DNA of 64,000 nucleotides from Adhaeribacter rhizoryzae. GTDB lineage: Bacteria > Bacteroidota > Bacteroidia > Cytophagales > Hymenobacteraceae. The notes below the pieces were generated by a model. That model saw nothing but the letters and a program-made list of their open reading frames with translations. It was not told the DNA's origin and ran no database searches. The stretch is taken from contig NZ_VWSF01000004.1 in assembly GCF_008629685.1 (NCBI RefSeq), forward strand, positions 343,316 through 407,315, read 5' to 3'. Below are positions 51,303 to 61,325 of the stretch, one piece after another. The translations under genes and the position numbers were made by a program. How positions within the stretch are numbered: the stretch's first letter is position 1; each line of letters begins with the position of its first letter.

Positions 51303-54300
51303 GTGCCTCAGCAATTTAAAATTTACTCTTCCTCGGCGGGTTCCGGCAAAACGTATCACCTAACCAAAGAATACCTGAAACTGGCGCTACAAAGCGACAA
51401 TCCCAGTTATTACCGCTCGGTGCTGGCCATTACTTTTACGAACGATGCGGCCAATGAAATGAAAGAACGGATTATGTCGGCCTTGCGGCAGTTCAACGAT
51501 CCGAACCTGGGCGAAAAGCAAAAAGCCCAGAGCGAAACTTTGCTGACTTCTATTACCGCCGAAATTCAGGAGGAATATTCCGGCCAGGAAGTTTCGGTAG
51601 AGCTAATCCGGGCGCGGGCGGCCCGCACCTTTGAGCAAATCTTATATAACTACTCGGAGTTTGCCGTGAGTACCATCGATGCTTTTGTAAACAAGGTGGT
51701 TACGGCTTTTACCCGCGAGCTGAATATTCCTTACAACTTTGAAGTAGACCTGGATACCACTACCCTGCTGAACACGGCCGTGTCGTTGCTGCTGGATAAA
51801 GTAAACAACTCCCAGGACAACGAACTGCTGTCGCGCACCTTCGAAAATTATGCCTTGGAAAAAGCCGACGAAGGCCGTAGTTGGAATAATTTACCTGCCG
51901 AACTGGCCGCTTTTGCAAACAATCTCCTGAACGAACAGGTTTACGAAGCCATTTCGGAATTGCAGAAGCTAAGCCTGGAAGATTTTAAGAAAATCCGGCA
52001 GGACTTGTACGCGCAGAAAAATCAAATTGAAAAATCAATTCTAGAAAGGGCCCAAGCTGCCATAGATTTGTTCCAACAGGCCCAGGTAGAACCGGCGCAT
52101 TTGCATTACAAGGAGCGTGGCATTTTTGGCTTCTTTAGTAAATACCTGAAAGCTTTTGAATTTTACGAACCCAACGCTTACGCGTGGCAGGCTATTAACG
52201 ACGATAAGTGGACCGGCGCCAAAGTACCGAAAGACGTAGAAGCCCGGCTTGATACCATCAAGGCTACTTTGGTAAAATATTTCCGGGAGATTGAAGCTAT
52301 CCGGCAAGAGCAGGCACCTTATTATATATTGATTACCGAGCTGCTGAAGCACCTGTACCAGGTTTCGGTGCTGAACGAACTGGAAAAATGCATCCAGGAA
52401 ATAAAGCAGGATAAAAACCTGGTGCACATCTCGGAGTTTAACAAGCGCATTTCGGAAATTGTACTGAAAGAGCCGGTGCCTTTTATTTACGAGCGCCTCG
52501 GCGAGAAATACAACCATATCCTGATTGATGAGTTTCAGGACACCTCCTCGCTCCAGTGGAATAATTTGTTGCCGCTCATCGAAAACTCTTTGGCTTCGGG
52601 CTACTTTAACATGGCCGTGGGCGATGCTAAACAAGCTATTTACCGGTGGCGCGGCGGCGACATGGACCAGATTTTACACCTGTACAAACGCAATACCCCG
52701 GCGTTGTACCAGAACCGCAAATACCAGGACTTACTCGAAAGCCGCTACGACACCCTGGATTTAAGCCTCACCCCGGCCGACCTGAATACCAATTACCGCA
52801 GCACCCGCGAAATCATCGACTTCAACAACGAACTGTTTGAGTTCATCAGCGCGTCGTACCCCAACTACGAGATGCTGCGGAATATTTACGACGAGAACTT
52901 CAAGCAGGCGGTACCCGATGGCGCGGCCCGCACCGGCGGCCACATTCAATTGCTCTTTACCCACCCCGACGATTCTAACTATCAGCACGACCTGGACAAC
53001 TGCTGCCGCACCGAAACCCTGTACGAAGGCTACGAAAAACCTGAAATCCTGACTTACCAGGAAAGCACGCTACAAATTGTTCTACAATTGGTGCGACAGG
53101 CTCAGACCGATGGCTACGAACCCCAGGATATTGCCGTGCTGTGCCGCACCAACCGCAACAGCAAGCTGGTGGCTAACTATTTAAAGGAAAAGAAGTTCGA
53201 TATTATTTCACAGGATTCGTTGGCCCTGCAGTTTGCCGAAGTGGTGAACCTACTTATATCGCTGTTCCGGGTATTTAACCGTCCCGACGATACCCTGGCC
53301 CGCTCCGAAGCCATGTACCTGGTTTGTAAAGTGGTGCTACAGGTGCAACCCGATAACCAGATGACCCAGCTGATTGCCGATGTGGCCAATTACGGCAGTA
53401 ACCAGCTCTTCTTCGACCAGTTGCGCACCCTGAGTTTTAACCTCGAAGAAAAAGAAACCGGCAATTTATCGCTGTACGAGCTCACCGAAAAACTCATCCG
53501 GATTTTTGATTTGCTGGGCAAAAACAACGAGTGCGAATATATTTTCCGGTTCCTGGATGTGGTGCTGGAGTACAGCCTGAACCAAAGCAATAACCTGAAC
53601 AATTTTTTGGAGTACTGGGAAACCCACAAAGAAAAGCTGAGCATCAACTCGCCCAAAAACCGCAACGCCATCACCATTACCAGCATTCACAAAGCCAAAG
53701 GTCTGGCCTACCCGGTGGTTATCGTTCCGTTTGCCGATTGGTCTATTGAGCCGCAGCGGGGTGCTTTGCTGTGGGGTAACCTCCCGGAGGCTCTGCCGGG
53801 TTTAGGTAAAATGGCCTCGGCGGTGGTAACCATGAGTAAAAAGCTGGACGAAACGCCTTTAGCCGCCCAGTACCAGGCCGAACTGGAAAAAACCTTTATC
53901 GAAAACCTGAACATGCTGTACGTAGGCTTTACTCGTCCCCAGGACCGCCTTTACATCGTGAGCCAGAAAAAAGATTTTAATTCGGGTGCCAACCAGAAAA
54001 CCATCAGCTACCTGCTTTACCTGTACCTGCAGCACAAAGAACTGTGGCAGGACGACCAGTTGTGCTACCAGTTAGCCAAAGGCCACGTTTCACAAAAGGC
54101 CGCGGCCCCTGTTACCGAAGCCGTTTTTCACCTCGATACCTTTAGCTCCTACAACTGGCAGCAGCGGCTCCAGATAAAACAGCACGCCAACAACGTATTC
54201 GATTTCCAGACCCAGCAGGAACACCGCAAATGGAATCGCCGGTTGCACTACGCCCTCTCCCGCATTACCACCGCCGACGAGCTGAATTTCGTCACGAAAA

Positions 54301-54665
54301 TGCTGGTAAACGAAGGCATTATCAGCAGCAAAGAACTGCCGGAACTCCGCGACATGCTGAAGAAAGTAGTAAAGCACCCGCAACTGGCCCGCTATTTCAG
54401 CAAAGACGTAGCCTTCGAAAACGAAAAAGAAATCCTGCACGCCAAAGCCACCCGCTACAAACCCAACCGCATAGTTTTCGACGGCACCCGCGTCGTTCTC
54501 CTGGACTTTAAAGCCCCCCCTTTGGTGCAGGAACACATCGATAACCTGAACTACTATGCTAGCTTGTTTAAGGATTTACTTTTTGCAGAGATTAAATGTG
54601 TATTGTATTACTTTGATGTGGAAGAAGTGGAGCAATGGGTTTATGTGGAAGAGGTAAAGCGTTAA
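51303..54665 (+). CDS. AddA-like UvrD-type helicase-nuclease
   Basis: An 1120-residue protein, starting at GTG. Walker A SSSAGSGKT is at residues 9-17. Helicase motifs follow: LIDEFQDTSSLQW, VGDAKQAIYRWRGGD, ITITSIHKAKGLAYPVVIVPF, and LYVGFTRPQDRLYIV. The end (about 1070-1120) has FDGTRVVLLDFKA, a short PD-(D/E)xK nuclease with the DFK motif. With an AddB-like partner it would resect double-strand breaks for recombination. The partner lies 2.8 kb downstream, after two unrelated genes. A weak hairpin follows. Confidence 0.92.
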   Translation: MPQQFKIYSSSAGSGKTYHLTKEYLKLALQSDNPSYYRSVLAITFTNDAANEMKERIMSALRQFNDPNLGEKQKAQSETLLTSITAEIQEEYSGQEVSVELIRARAARTFEQILYNYSEFAVSTIDAFVNKVVTAFTRELNIPYNFEVDLDTTTLLNTAVSLLLDKVNNSQDNELLSRTFENYALEKADEGRSWNNLPAELAAFANNLLNEQVYEAISELQKLSLEDFKKIRQDLYAQKNQIEKSILERAQAAIDLFQQAQVEPAHLHYKERGIFGFFSKYLKAFEFYEPNAYAWQAINDDKWTGAKVPKDVEARLDTIKATLVKYFREIEAIRQEQAPYYILITELLKHLYQVSVLNELEKCIQEIKQDKNLVHISEFNKRISEIVLKEPVPFIYERLGEKYNHILIDEFQDTSSLQWNNLLPLIENSLASGYFNMAVGDAKQAIYRWRGGDMDQILHLYKRNTPALYQNRKYQDLLESRYDTLDLSLTPADLNTNYRSTREIIDFNNELFEFISASYPNYEMLRNIYDENFKQAVPDGAARTGGHIQLLFTHPDDSNYQHDLDNCCRTETLYEGYEKPEILTYQESTLQIVLQLVRQAQTDGYEPQDIAVLCRTNRNSKLVANYLKEKKFDIISQDSLALQFAEVVNLLISLFRVFNRPDDTLARSEAMYLVCKVVLQVQPDNQMTQLIADVANYGSNQLFFDQLRTLSFNLEEKETGNLSLYELTEKLIRIFDLLGKNNECEYIFRFLDVVLEYSLNQSNNLNNFLEYWETHKEKLSINSPKNRNAITITSIHKAKGLAYPVVIVPFADWSIEPQRGALLWGNLPEALPGLGKMASAVVTMSKKLDETPLAAQYQAELEKTFIENLNMLYVGFTRPQDRLYIVSQKKDFNSGANQKTISYLLYLYLQHKELWQDDQLCYQLAKGHVSQKAAAPVTEAVFHLDTFSSYNWQQRLQIKQHANNVFDFQTQQEHRKWNRRLHYALSRITTADELNFVTKMLVNEGIISSKELPELRDMLKKVVKHPQLARYFSKDVAFENEKEILHAKATRYKPNRIVFDGTRVVLLDFKAPPLVQEHIDNLNYYASLFKDLLFAEIKCVLYYFDVEEVEQWVYVEEVKR

Positions 54666-54719
54666 AAGTTTTATTGTATTCGTAAACCATAAGTCATTAG
54701 AATTTAAATTAAAATGGAT

Positions 54720-54745
54720 AGCCTCCTTAACAGGGAGGTTTTTTG
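54720..54745 (+). terminator. Weak terminator after the addA-like gene
   Basis: CCTCC pairs with GGAGG around about 8 nt, then TTTTTTG. The stem is only 5 bp. Confidence 0.5.
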
Positions 54746-54855
54746 TTTATGAGAACTAAAAATACTGATTTTTCAGTATTGCACCGCTATTCCTAAATAA
54801 TTAAACTGCTTTAGTATTTTCATTGAATAAAATTTACAATCAAACATATAATTAA

Positions 54856-56175
54856 ATGAGAGCGCTCAGGTTGCTTATTGTAATTTTCTTCTGCTTATTG
54901 TTCAATGTTTCAAACGCCCAGAATAAATTTAAAGCTTACTTCAAGAGCAATATAATAAGGCTTAGCTCCTCATCAGCCACTACAATTGATACAGCTATAT
55001 ATGTGATTGTTCCTAAAGGGCAAAGCTTGCAAAATGGAAAAGTTGTGATTTCCATAAACGAGGATGCATCTTCAGCTAACCTCAGGGCCGTCAAAGTGCA
55101 AATAGGAAATGATATTAAAATTGGAGCCCTTGAAGATACTTTGCGGGCACGATATGCAATTAGGGTTCCTAGAGATGCAATTGACGATAAATTTGTACGC
55201 TTGGAACTACAAGCTTATGATAGCTTGGGTAGGCGAGTAGAATTAGCCGAGGGTAATACAAAAACTACTATTTACATAAAGCCACTGATTGCAGATTCGC
55301 TGACGACAAATGACACATGGGAACTTTGGCTGTTCACCGGAACGAACTTCGACCCGTTCGTAGGAGCCAAACCTCAAGAATTCTTTTTTAGAGCTAACAC
55401 TGTTTTTAAAATTTCAAATAAATTATATGGTCAAATTGGATTTTACAAAAACAGGTACTTTACGGCTGACTCGACCGCCAGTATTCAAGTATTTTATCCT
55501 AACTCACCAAATCGAATTATTCAAGGTACCGATACCTCATATAGTTATACTCAGGGAACTTACCAGAGAAATATATCTCAAAAAATTGACCCTGTAGGTG
55601 CTCAACTTGATTTTTTTTACAAAATAACAAATGAAGAAACGAAGGGTAACTCAAACTTCTTTGGTACAGTAGGTTTTGATATAAGTACAAAACTTATTAC
55701 ACTTGAAAATAAGTTTACGAATATTGATACGACAACTATTCTACTAAAACAGCCTAGGTCCGGAGGGCGAGGTGAAGTCTTCTTCCCACTTCCAGTTCGA
55801 GATGAACGTTTATCATTTCAATTGCCTGTATACAATTATAATTTAGGTTTATTGTGGATACTTGATAATAGTAGTTTTAATATAAAAGCGCATGTAACCA
55901 TTGGAACCAGCTTTTTCCAGGGTGCAAGAATATATACTCCACGTGGTTCTACTCAACCTACCGTAAGTTACCAGAAGGGTGAGCCACAATTTTATCATCA
56001 AATTAGAGTTTTTGCAACAGCCAAAAAACAAGGAATTAGTTTTGGTTTCGACATGTACAATAGATTAGGCATTTTCCCACAATTTAACTATACATTATCA
56101 AAAGTATTTGATTTAAGAAACTTCTTAGATGTTTTAACACCTGTTTCTTCACTAAATTTAAATAAAGCTAAGTAA
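54856..56175 (+). CDS. Hypothetical secreted protein, AT-rich insert
   Basis: A 439-residue protein with a signal peptide (MRALRLLIVIFFCLLFNVSNAQ). The mature part is strand-rich (AKVQIGNDIKIGALEDTLRA-like strands; TVFKISNKLYGQIGFYKNRY; INLGLLWIL), so a surface or outer-membrane beta protein is possible. No domain is recognised. Base and codon use are visibly more AT-rich than the flanking addA and addB genes, with few CCGG words, which suggests acquisition. It separates the two AddAB genes. Confidence 0.7.
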   Translation: MRALRLLIVIFFCLLFNVSNAQNKFKAYFKSNIIRLSSSSATTIDTAIYVIVPKGQSLQNGKVVISINEDASSANLRAVKVQIGNDIKIGALEDTLRARYAIRVPRDAIDDKFVRLELQAYDSLGRRVELAEGNTKTTIYIKPLIADSLTTNDTWELWLFTGTNFDPFVGAKPQEFFFRANTVFKISNKLYGQIGFYKNRYFTADSTASIQVFYPNSPNRIIQGTDTSYSYTQGTYQRNISQKIDPVGAQLDFFYKITNEETKGNSNFFGTVGFDISTKLITLENKFTNIDTTTILLKQPRSGGRGEVFFPLPVRDERLSFQLPVYNYNLGLLWILDNSSFNIKAHVTIGTSFFQGARIYTPRGSTQPTVSYQKGEPQFYHQIRVFATAKKQGISFGFDMYNRLGIFPQFNYTLSKVFDLRNFLDVLTPVSSLNLNKAK

Positions 56176-56502
56176 GTATTTTGTATTATGCTTTACAAAT
56201 ACTTCACAATGCTCTACTGAATACTAAAGATAATATTTAAAAAATATTAGTGGCCTACTTCAAATAAGCTTAATAAAAAATAATAATTCACTTTTATTAC
56301 AAAGTCATTTTACACATTAGCTGAAGTGTGTGTAATCAATATTAAGCTAATTAAAGAGTTGCTGGAACATAATGACCTAAAATAATTATCCTCTTTCTTA
56401 ATCAAAAGAAACAAATATGAAAGAGCTATTCATTCTTTTGTCAGCCTCGAACGTTGACTACAATAACTTACGACCTTCAAATTAACATTTATGTAATTTT
56501 CA
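56176..56502. other. AT-rich spacer inside the insert
   Basis: About 330 bp with no coding frame, repeat copy or strong hairpin. It separates the two insert genes and is similarly AT-rich. Confidence 0.4.
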
Positions 56503-57129
56503 GTGAACCAAGCCAAATCAGTTTTTGATTTAATAGAATCTGTAAATCGCTTTGCGTTTCCTCTTCTTATTTCTCTTATTTTTCCGATAATTTGGATTAT
56601 TTTTAAAAAGCTCTTTGGGCTTTCAAATGAAGGTGACAAGGCTGTATTTTATTCCTCTTTAACACTTTTTATTATAGGAGGAATTATTCTTAAAATTGGT
56701 GAATACAAAGAGGAAACAATTCGGCAAAAGGCTTTAAGCCTAAAACATCTTTATGAAAATGACGGCTATCTTTATTATTATAGGACTTCATTAAACGAAA
56801 GAGGTTATTCAGATGAAACTTTAGACAAAATCCTATATAATTATCCTAATGAATTCCTTGAGAGCGGACCTAATATTGTATGTGTTGATTCTTTAGTAAA
56901 GAAGCATGTCACTAACCATAACTATGCACTTTTTGATGCTTACATCAGAGAAAAGCTTAAATCGGAAAAAATGGTTAATGTAATGCTACTATTTCAAGAT
57001 GACTCAACTATTAGAAATGTAAAAAATTATTTTTCACAAGATATTGTTTATGGCTTTTTAGCAGCTAATAAAGGGAAATTCAATATTGATGTAGTTAATG
57101 ATAGCACAATGATTCTTAAAGCCGACTAA
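56503..57129 (+). CDS. Hypothetical membrane protein, AT-rich insert
   Basis: A 208-residue protein, starting at GTG since no ATG occurs in frame. Two membrane helices are likely: about 16-36 (RFAFPLLISLIFPIIWIIF) and about 46-63 (FYSSLTLFIIGGIILKIG). The remaining C-terminal part is hydrophilic with helices (KALSLKHLYENDG, VDSLVKKHVTNHNYALFDAY). I recognise no family. Codon use is AT-rich like the gene before it. Both sit between addA and addB and were probably gained together. Confidence 0.65.
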   Translation: MNQAKSVFDLIESVNRFAFPLLISLIFPIIWIIFKKLFGLSNEGDKAVFYSSLTLFIIGGIILKIGEYKEETIRQKALSLKHLYENDGYLYYYRTSLNERGYSDETLDKILYNYPNEFLESGPNIVCVDSLVKKHVTNHNYALFDAYIREKLKSEKMVNVMLLFQDDSTIRNVKNYFSQDIVYGFLAANKGKFNIDVVNDSTMILKAD

Positions 57130-57492
57130 TTACTACAGCCAGTAGGGAACAAATGCGGCTGAACCAATGCTTTTGAACAATAAATGTAACTTCATCAGTA
57201 AATTATTTTAAACTTTATTTCAGGGTCAACGAAACAAAGAATACCGCCACTGCACAAATCCAAGTCAGTTTTCTTTACTATGAAAATCAAACCGTATTAT
57301 CTGTACGTTGGATTAATCAAGTTAAGCAGCTTACGTAATCCTGGCTTTTCTTCTAGATACTGGAAACGACGATACTTCAATTCTTATTAACTTTATAAAA
57401 TAACTAATTTTACCAGGCCTGCCTCCCCTTTCATATTCTAAAAACCATTATTTTAGATGTACCAACCAGCAGCCATTACAAAAATTAAATAA
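57130..57492. other. Spacer before addB with a possible gene remnant
   Basis: A frame without a start codon, about 52 codons, ends at TAA 57336-57338 and reads KNTATAQIQVSFLYYENQTV with WINQVKQLT at the end. It may be a decayed gene tail. The other DNA is spacer with no repeat copy seen. Confidence 0.3.
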
Positions 57493-60381
57493 ATGAAATC
57501 ATTCCTGCACCAGGCAGCCGAATATATCTACAACAAATACCCCGAAACCATTAGCCAAATTTGCGTGGTACTGCCTACCCGCCGGGCGAGCATTTATTTT
57601 AAAAATGCGCTGGCCCAGGTAGCCACCGAAGGCATCTGGTCGCCGGAGGTATCTTCTATGGAAGACTTTATCTGCCGGCTGGCCAAGGTAGAAGTACTCG
57701 AACCCATTCACCTGCAACTCGATTTATTCGATATCATGCTGGACCTGGACCAGCACCTGGATTTCGACCAGTTTGTTACCTGGGCGAGTACCCTGCTCGA
57801 GGATTTCAGCCGCATGGACCAGGAAGTGGTAGATACGAAAAAGCTGTTTGAATACGTAAGCGAAGCTAAAGCTTTGGAGCGTTGGGACCCGCACCGGATG
57901 GGCTTCGAAATTTCGCCGCTGGTGCAGAAATATTTTAAGCTCTGGGATAACCTGGAGAAAACCTACGAAAAGCTGCGGCAAAAACTGAAAGCCGAAAAGC
58001 AGGCCTATAGCGGCATGGCTTACCGTTACGTAGCCGAACACATTACCGAACTCGTTTCCCGCACCACCTGCCACCAATTTGTTTTTATCGGGCTCAATGC
58101 CATAACCCGCTCCGAAGAAATCATTATCCGGACGCTCCTGAACGACAAAAAAGCGGAAGTGCTGTTTGATTCGGATGATTTTTACATGGAGGGAGATTCG
58201 CAGAACCGCGCCGGCCATTTTCTTAAACGGTACAAAAAGCGGTGGCCCCTGCCCGACTGGAAATGGCAGCAAAACCTGCTGCAAACCGACACCAAAGAAA
58301 TAAACGCCATAGCCGTAGCCAACGCCAGCATGCAGGGCAAAATTGCAGGCCAGTTACTCCAGGATATTCGGCGCGAAAACCCCAACGCGCAGGTAGCCAT
58401 TGTGCTGCCCGACGAAACCATGCTGCTGTCGGTGCTGCACTCTATCAGCGAAGACATTCCGGATTACAACGTAACCATGGGTTTAACCTTTAAAGGTACG
58501 CCTCTTTTTAACCTGATTGATTTACTTTTCGACCTGCACCTGACCAGTGTGTTGCAGCCCCACGCCAGCGGGTACAAGGTAAACATGTACCACCACCTCA
58601 CGGTAAATAAAATCCTGAGTCACCCGTTTATCCGGCGCTACGAAGCTTACCTAAACAGCAAAGAAGACGAAAACCACCAGAACCTGATTAGTAACGCTGC
58701 CGCCGAAATAATCCGGACAAACCGGGTGCTGTTGTCGGCGCGGGAATTATTGCAACTGGGCCAGGAGCACCCGTTGTTTGTGGCCCTGTTTAAAACCTGG
58801 CGCAACTGCGACGATATTGTGGCCTCGTTCTACGACCTGATTGATTTACTCAAAACGGTGTACCAATTTCAGCAGGAGAACCATATTGAAACCGAATACC
58901 TGTATATTTTTTACACGCTGGTAAAAAAGCTGGACACCATTTTCGATTGCCGGCAGCAGAAAATATCGGTACGCAGTTTTAAGAAATTCCTCTACGAAAA
59001 TATTGCTCAAACCCGTTTGCCTTTCAGCGGCGAACCCATTTCGGATATCCAGGTAATGGGTTTTCTGGAAACCCGGGCGCTCGATTTTGAGAACCTGATT
59101 ATTTTATCGGTAAACGAGAATATATTGCCGCAGCCCAAAAAGCATAAGTCGCTGATGCCCTTCGATGTACTGAAAACCTTCGGGCTGCCCACCTACGCCG
59201 AGCAGGAAAGTATGACCTCGTATTATTTTTATCGGCTGTTGCAGCGGGCCAAAAAGATAAACCTGCTCTACGTACTGCCATCCGATACCTACGGGTCCGG
59301 CGAAAAAAGCCGTTTTATATTGCAACTGCAGCACCACCTGGTTCCGGCTAACCCCAATATTACTTTCCGCGATTTAACCGCCGTGGTGGATCAGCAGGAA
59401 AGCAAAAATTACGAGCCCGATATTATTATTCAGAAAGACGAGCAGGTGCTGGCCAGCCTGAAAAAAGCTTTGGCCAAAGGCTTGTACCCCTCTCATTTAA
59501 ACATGTACATTAACTGCTCGTTGCAATATTATTTCGCGAAAATTGCCGGCATCCAGGAAACGGTGGAAGTGGAAGAAGAAATTGGCGCCGACCAGTTCGG
59601 AAATATTGTGCACAAAGTGCTCGAAGATTATTTCCGGCCATTCCAAGAAGGGAAAATATTACTGACCGCCGCCGACATAAACAAAATGTTGGCGACTTTG
59701 CCGCAGCAGGTAAAAAAAGCTTTTAAAGCTGGGCCGCTGCAGCACATGCCGGAACAAGGTATGAATTATTTGCTCGCCAAAATTGCTACCCAGGTGCTGG
59801 AAAACTATCTGCAAAAACAAGCCGCCTCACCGGATTTGCCGCTGCATATTTTAAGCCTGGAACAAACCATGGAAACCATTCTGGCGGTTGAAATAGATGG
59901 CGATATGGTGCCGGTAAAAATTGCTGGTAAAGCCGACCGCATTGATGCCAACGAAAAAGCCGTACGGGTAATCGATTATAAAACCGGTTTGGTTCAACCC
60001 GCCGACCTTAAAATTAAACCCGAACACGTAAAAGAACACCTGCTCATCGACCGCAAATACGCCAAAGTGCGCCAATTGTGGCTATACCGTTATTTAATGG
60101 CTAAACAACTGGAGGCGGATGGAAAATTAGATGGTAATATTCCGGCCCAAAAAGTTGAAGCCGGCATTATTTCGTTCCGGAACCTGAACGCCGGTTTAAT
60201 GACCTCCGATATTGCTTTTACCGACGAAACAACCGGTAGCCAGGTCGATTTTATCAGAACCACCGAAGAATATTTAACAGAATTTGTGCGCAACATGCTG
60301 GACCCGAATGTACCCATTCATAAAACGCAGGATTTAGAAGTTTGCCAGTATTGCCCTTATCGCGGTATTTGCGCGAGGTAA
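57493..60381 (+). CDS. AddB-like PD-(D/E)xK nuclease
   Basis: A 962-residue protein. The N-terminal part is helicase-like but inactive by sequence (QICVVLPTRRASIYFKNALAQ in place of a Walker A). The C-terminal nuclease has GNIVHKVLEDYF and IAGKADRIDANEKAVRVIDYKTG (D-x-K core). A 4Fe-4S cluster is indicated by a Cys in NCSLQYYFAKI near residue 675 and by VCQYCPYRGICAR at the end, with three more Cys. This is the AddB layout. It works with the AddA-like protein in break repair. Confidence 0.92.
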   Translation: MKSFLHQAAEYIYNKYPETISQICVVLPTRRASIYFKNALAQVATEGIWSPEVSSMEDFICRLAKVEVLEPIHLQLDLFDIMLDLDQHLDFDQFVTWASTLLEDFSRMDQEVVDTKKLFEYVSEAKALERWDPHRMGFEISPLVQKYFKLWDNLEKTYEKLRQKLKAEKQAYSGMAYRYVAEHITELVSRTTCHQFVFIGLNAITRSEEIIIRTLLNDKKAEVLFDSDDFYMEGDSQNRAGHFLKRYKKRWPLPDWKWQQNLLQTDTKEINAIAVANASMQGKIAGQLLQDIRRENPNAQVAIVLPDETMLLSVLHSISEDIPDYNVTMGLTFKGTPLFNLIDLLFDLHLTSVLQPHASGYKVNMYHHLTVNKILSHPFIRRYEAYLNSKEDENHQNLISNAAAEIIRTNRVLLSARELLQLGQEHPLFVALFKTWRNCDDIVASFYDLIDLLKTVYQFQQENHIETEYLYIFYTLVKKLDTIFDCRQQKISVRSFKKFLYENIAQTRLPFSGEPISDIQVMGFLETRALDFENLIILSVNENILPQPKKHKSLMPFDVLKTFGLPTYAEQESMTSYYFYRLLQRAKKINLLYVLPSDTYGSGEKSRFILQLQHHLVPANPNITFRDLTAVVDQQESKNYEPDIIIQKDEQVLASLKKALAKGLYPSHLNMYINCSLQYYFAKIAGIQETVEVEEEIGADQFGNIVHKVLEDYFRPFQEGKILLTAADINKMLATLPQQVKKAFKAGPLQHMPEQGMNYLLAKIATQVLENYLQKQAASPDLPLHILSLEQTMETILAVEIDGDMVPVKIAGKADRIDANEKAVRVIDYKTGLVQPADLKIKPEHVKEHLLIDRKYAKVRQLWLYRYLMAKQLEADGKLDGNIPAQKVEAGIISFRNLNAGLMTSDIAFTDETTGSQVDFIRTTEEYLTEFVRNMLDPNVPIHKTQDLEVCQYCPYRGICAR

Positions 60382-60455
60382 AATCAAGTTTAAAAGTAAT
60401 TTATATTAGAAAAAGGTTATCTTTAAAATTTAGTTAACAGTGAGTCCCAGATGTA

Positions 60456-60524
60456 CACACCTGTCATTCAGAAAGAAACTATGTAGCAGGCTGCCAAATA
60501 GATTCCTCATGAATGACAGGTGTG
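60456..60524. repeat. Palindromic repeat, family A, copy 3
   Basis: CACACCTGTCATTCAG on the left pairs with GAATGACAGGTGTG on the right. The loop is AGCAGGCTGCC. Some inner bases differ (AAAG against CTCA), so pairing is less perfect than in copy 2. The outer bases differ from copy 2 (CACAC against CCATCC), yet they still pair with the opposite arm. Confidence 0.75.
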
Positions 60525-60528
60525 AGAC

Positions 60529-60673
60529 TACTATGGCGCGGAAGTTACTTTCGTGACTTATTAAATAACTGTGAATAGATTTTCTAATGTTTTTTGGAAA
60601 ATAGCTAAAAAATGGATGAATACTTTTTAGTGAACTATTCAAAAGTCACGGAAGTAACTTCCGCGCCATAGTA
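60529..60673. repeat. Long inverted repeat, family B, copy 2
   Basis: The left arm (60529-60559, starting TACTATGGCGCGGAAGTTAC) and the right arm (60643-60673, ending CGCGCCATAGTA) are 31 bp with one mismatch. The centre of about 83 bp contains weaker complementary segments. It lies 4 bp after family-A copy 3, so two repeat families are side by side. Confidence 0.8.
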
Positions 60674-60700
60674 TGGAGAGATAGACTCCCTTAAAATAAT

Positions 60701-60730
60701 AAAAGGAGCTTCACGGAGCTCCTTTTCTGT
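60701..60730 (-). terminator. Terminator of the LysM protein gene
   Basis: AAAAGGAGCT (60701-60710) pairs with AGCTCCTTTT (60717-60726) around 6 nt. On the minus strand T residues follow the stem. It lies 20 bp beyond the LysM stop. Confidence 0.85.
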
Positions 60731-60747
60731 TTTATAAATACCAATAC

Positions 60748-61035
60748 TTAGCGTGGAATAACCAGTTTCTGTCCCGGATGAATCAGGTTCGGGTCTTTAA
60801 TCTGGTCTGTGTTAGCCTGGTGAATTTTGTGCCAGCTATTAGCGTCGCCGTACAATTGCTTGGCAATTTTAGATAAAGAATCGCCACTTTTTACGGTATA
60901 ATATTCTTTTTGCGGCGAAGCAGGTTGTGCCGGTTGAGCGGGTTGGGCAGCGGGCTGATGCACCTGCTGAACTGGTTTGGCTTGCGGCTGGGCCGGTTTC
61001 TCCTCACCTTTTTTAAGAAAATCAAATAATCCCAT
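60748..61035 (-). CDS. LysM domain protein (Kbp/YgaU-like)
   Basis: A 95-residue protein. The N-terminus MGLFDFLKKGEEKP lacks a signal peptide and resembles E. coli Kbp (YgaU). A Gln/Ala/Pro linker (AQPAQPAQ repeats, 20-42) leads to one LysM domain at 45-94 (YTVKSGDSLSKIAKQLYGDA, LIHPGQKLVIP). LysM binds N-acetylglucosamine polymers such as peptidoglycan. The BON domain of Kbp is missing. Single gene with its own terminator. Confidence 0.93.
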   Translation of the reverse strand: MGLFDFLKKGEEKPAQPQAKPVQQVHQPAAQPAQPAQPASPQKEYYTVKSGDSLSKIAKQLYGDANSWHKIHQANTDQIKDPNLIHPGQKLVIPR

Positions 61036-61325
61036 AGTTTTATTTCTTTAATATTTTTAACCTATTTATTAAAAGCTTTTTACAAGGCTTTCTCTCTAAA
61101 CCATACGCCCCCATCTCAGAATTTGTTCTATCATTAAACTTGTATTCTCATAGAACCACCCGTATTTATTTTTATTAGCTGAATTATTACGGATGGCTAT
61201 AAACAAAAACAAACCAGGAGTTCAACCTAAAGCAGAAGAGTGCCGTAACATTCAAAAAACGTTATGTATTTTAGTGCAATTAAGGGCACCTAACCAAGAT
61301 GAATTCTAACTATAAACCTAAAACT

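Noticed and set aside
52041..52634. A minus-strand frame of 197 codons inside the addA-like gene
   Set aside because: Antisense shadow of a gene with well-defined helicase motifs; no family features of its own.
57724..58284. A minus-strand frame of 186 codons inside the addB-like gene
   Set aside because: Antisense shadow in a GC-richer coding region; no start context or protein pattern.
60430..60642. Minus-strand frame of 70 codons after addB
   Set aside because: It lies inside the family-A and family-B palindromes, so the open frame reflects repeat sequence and not a gene.
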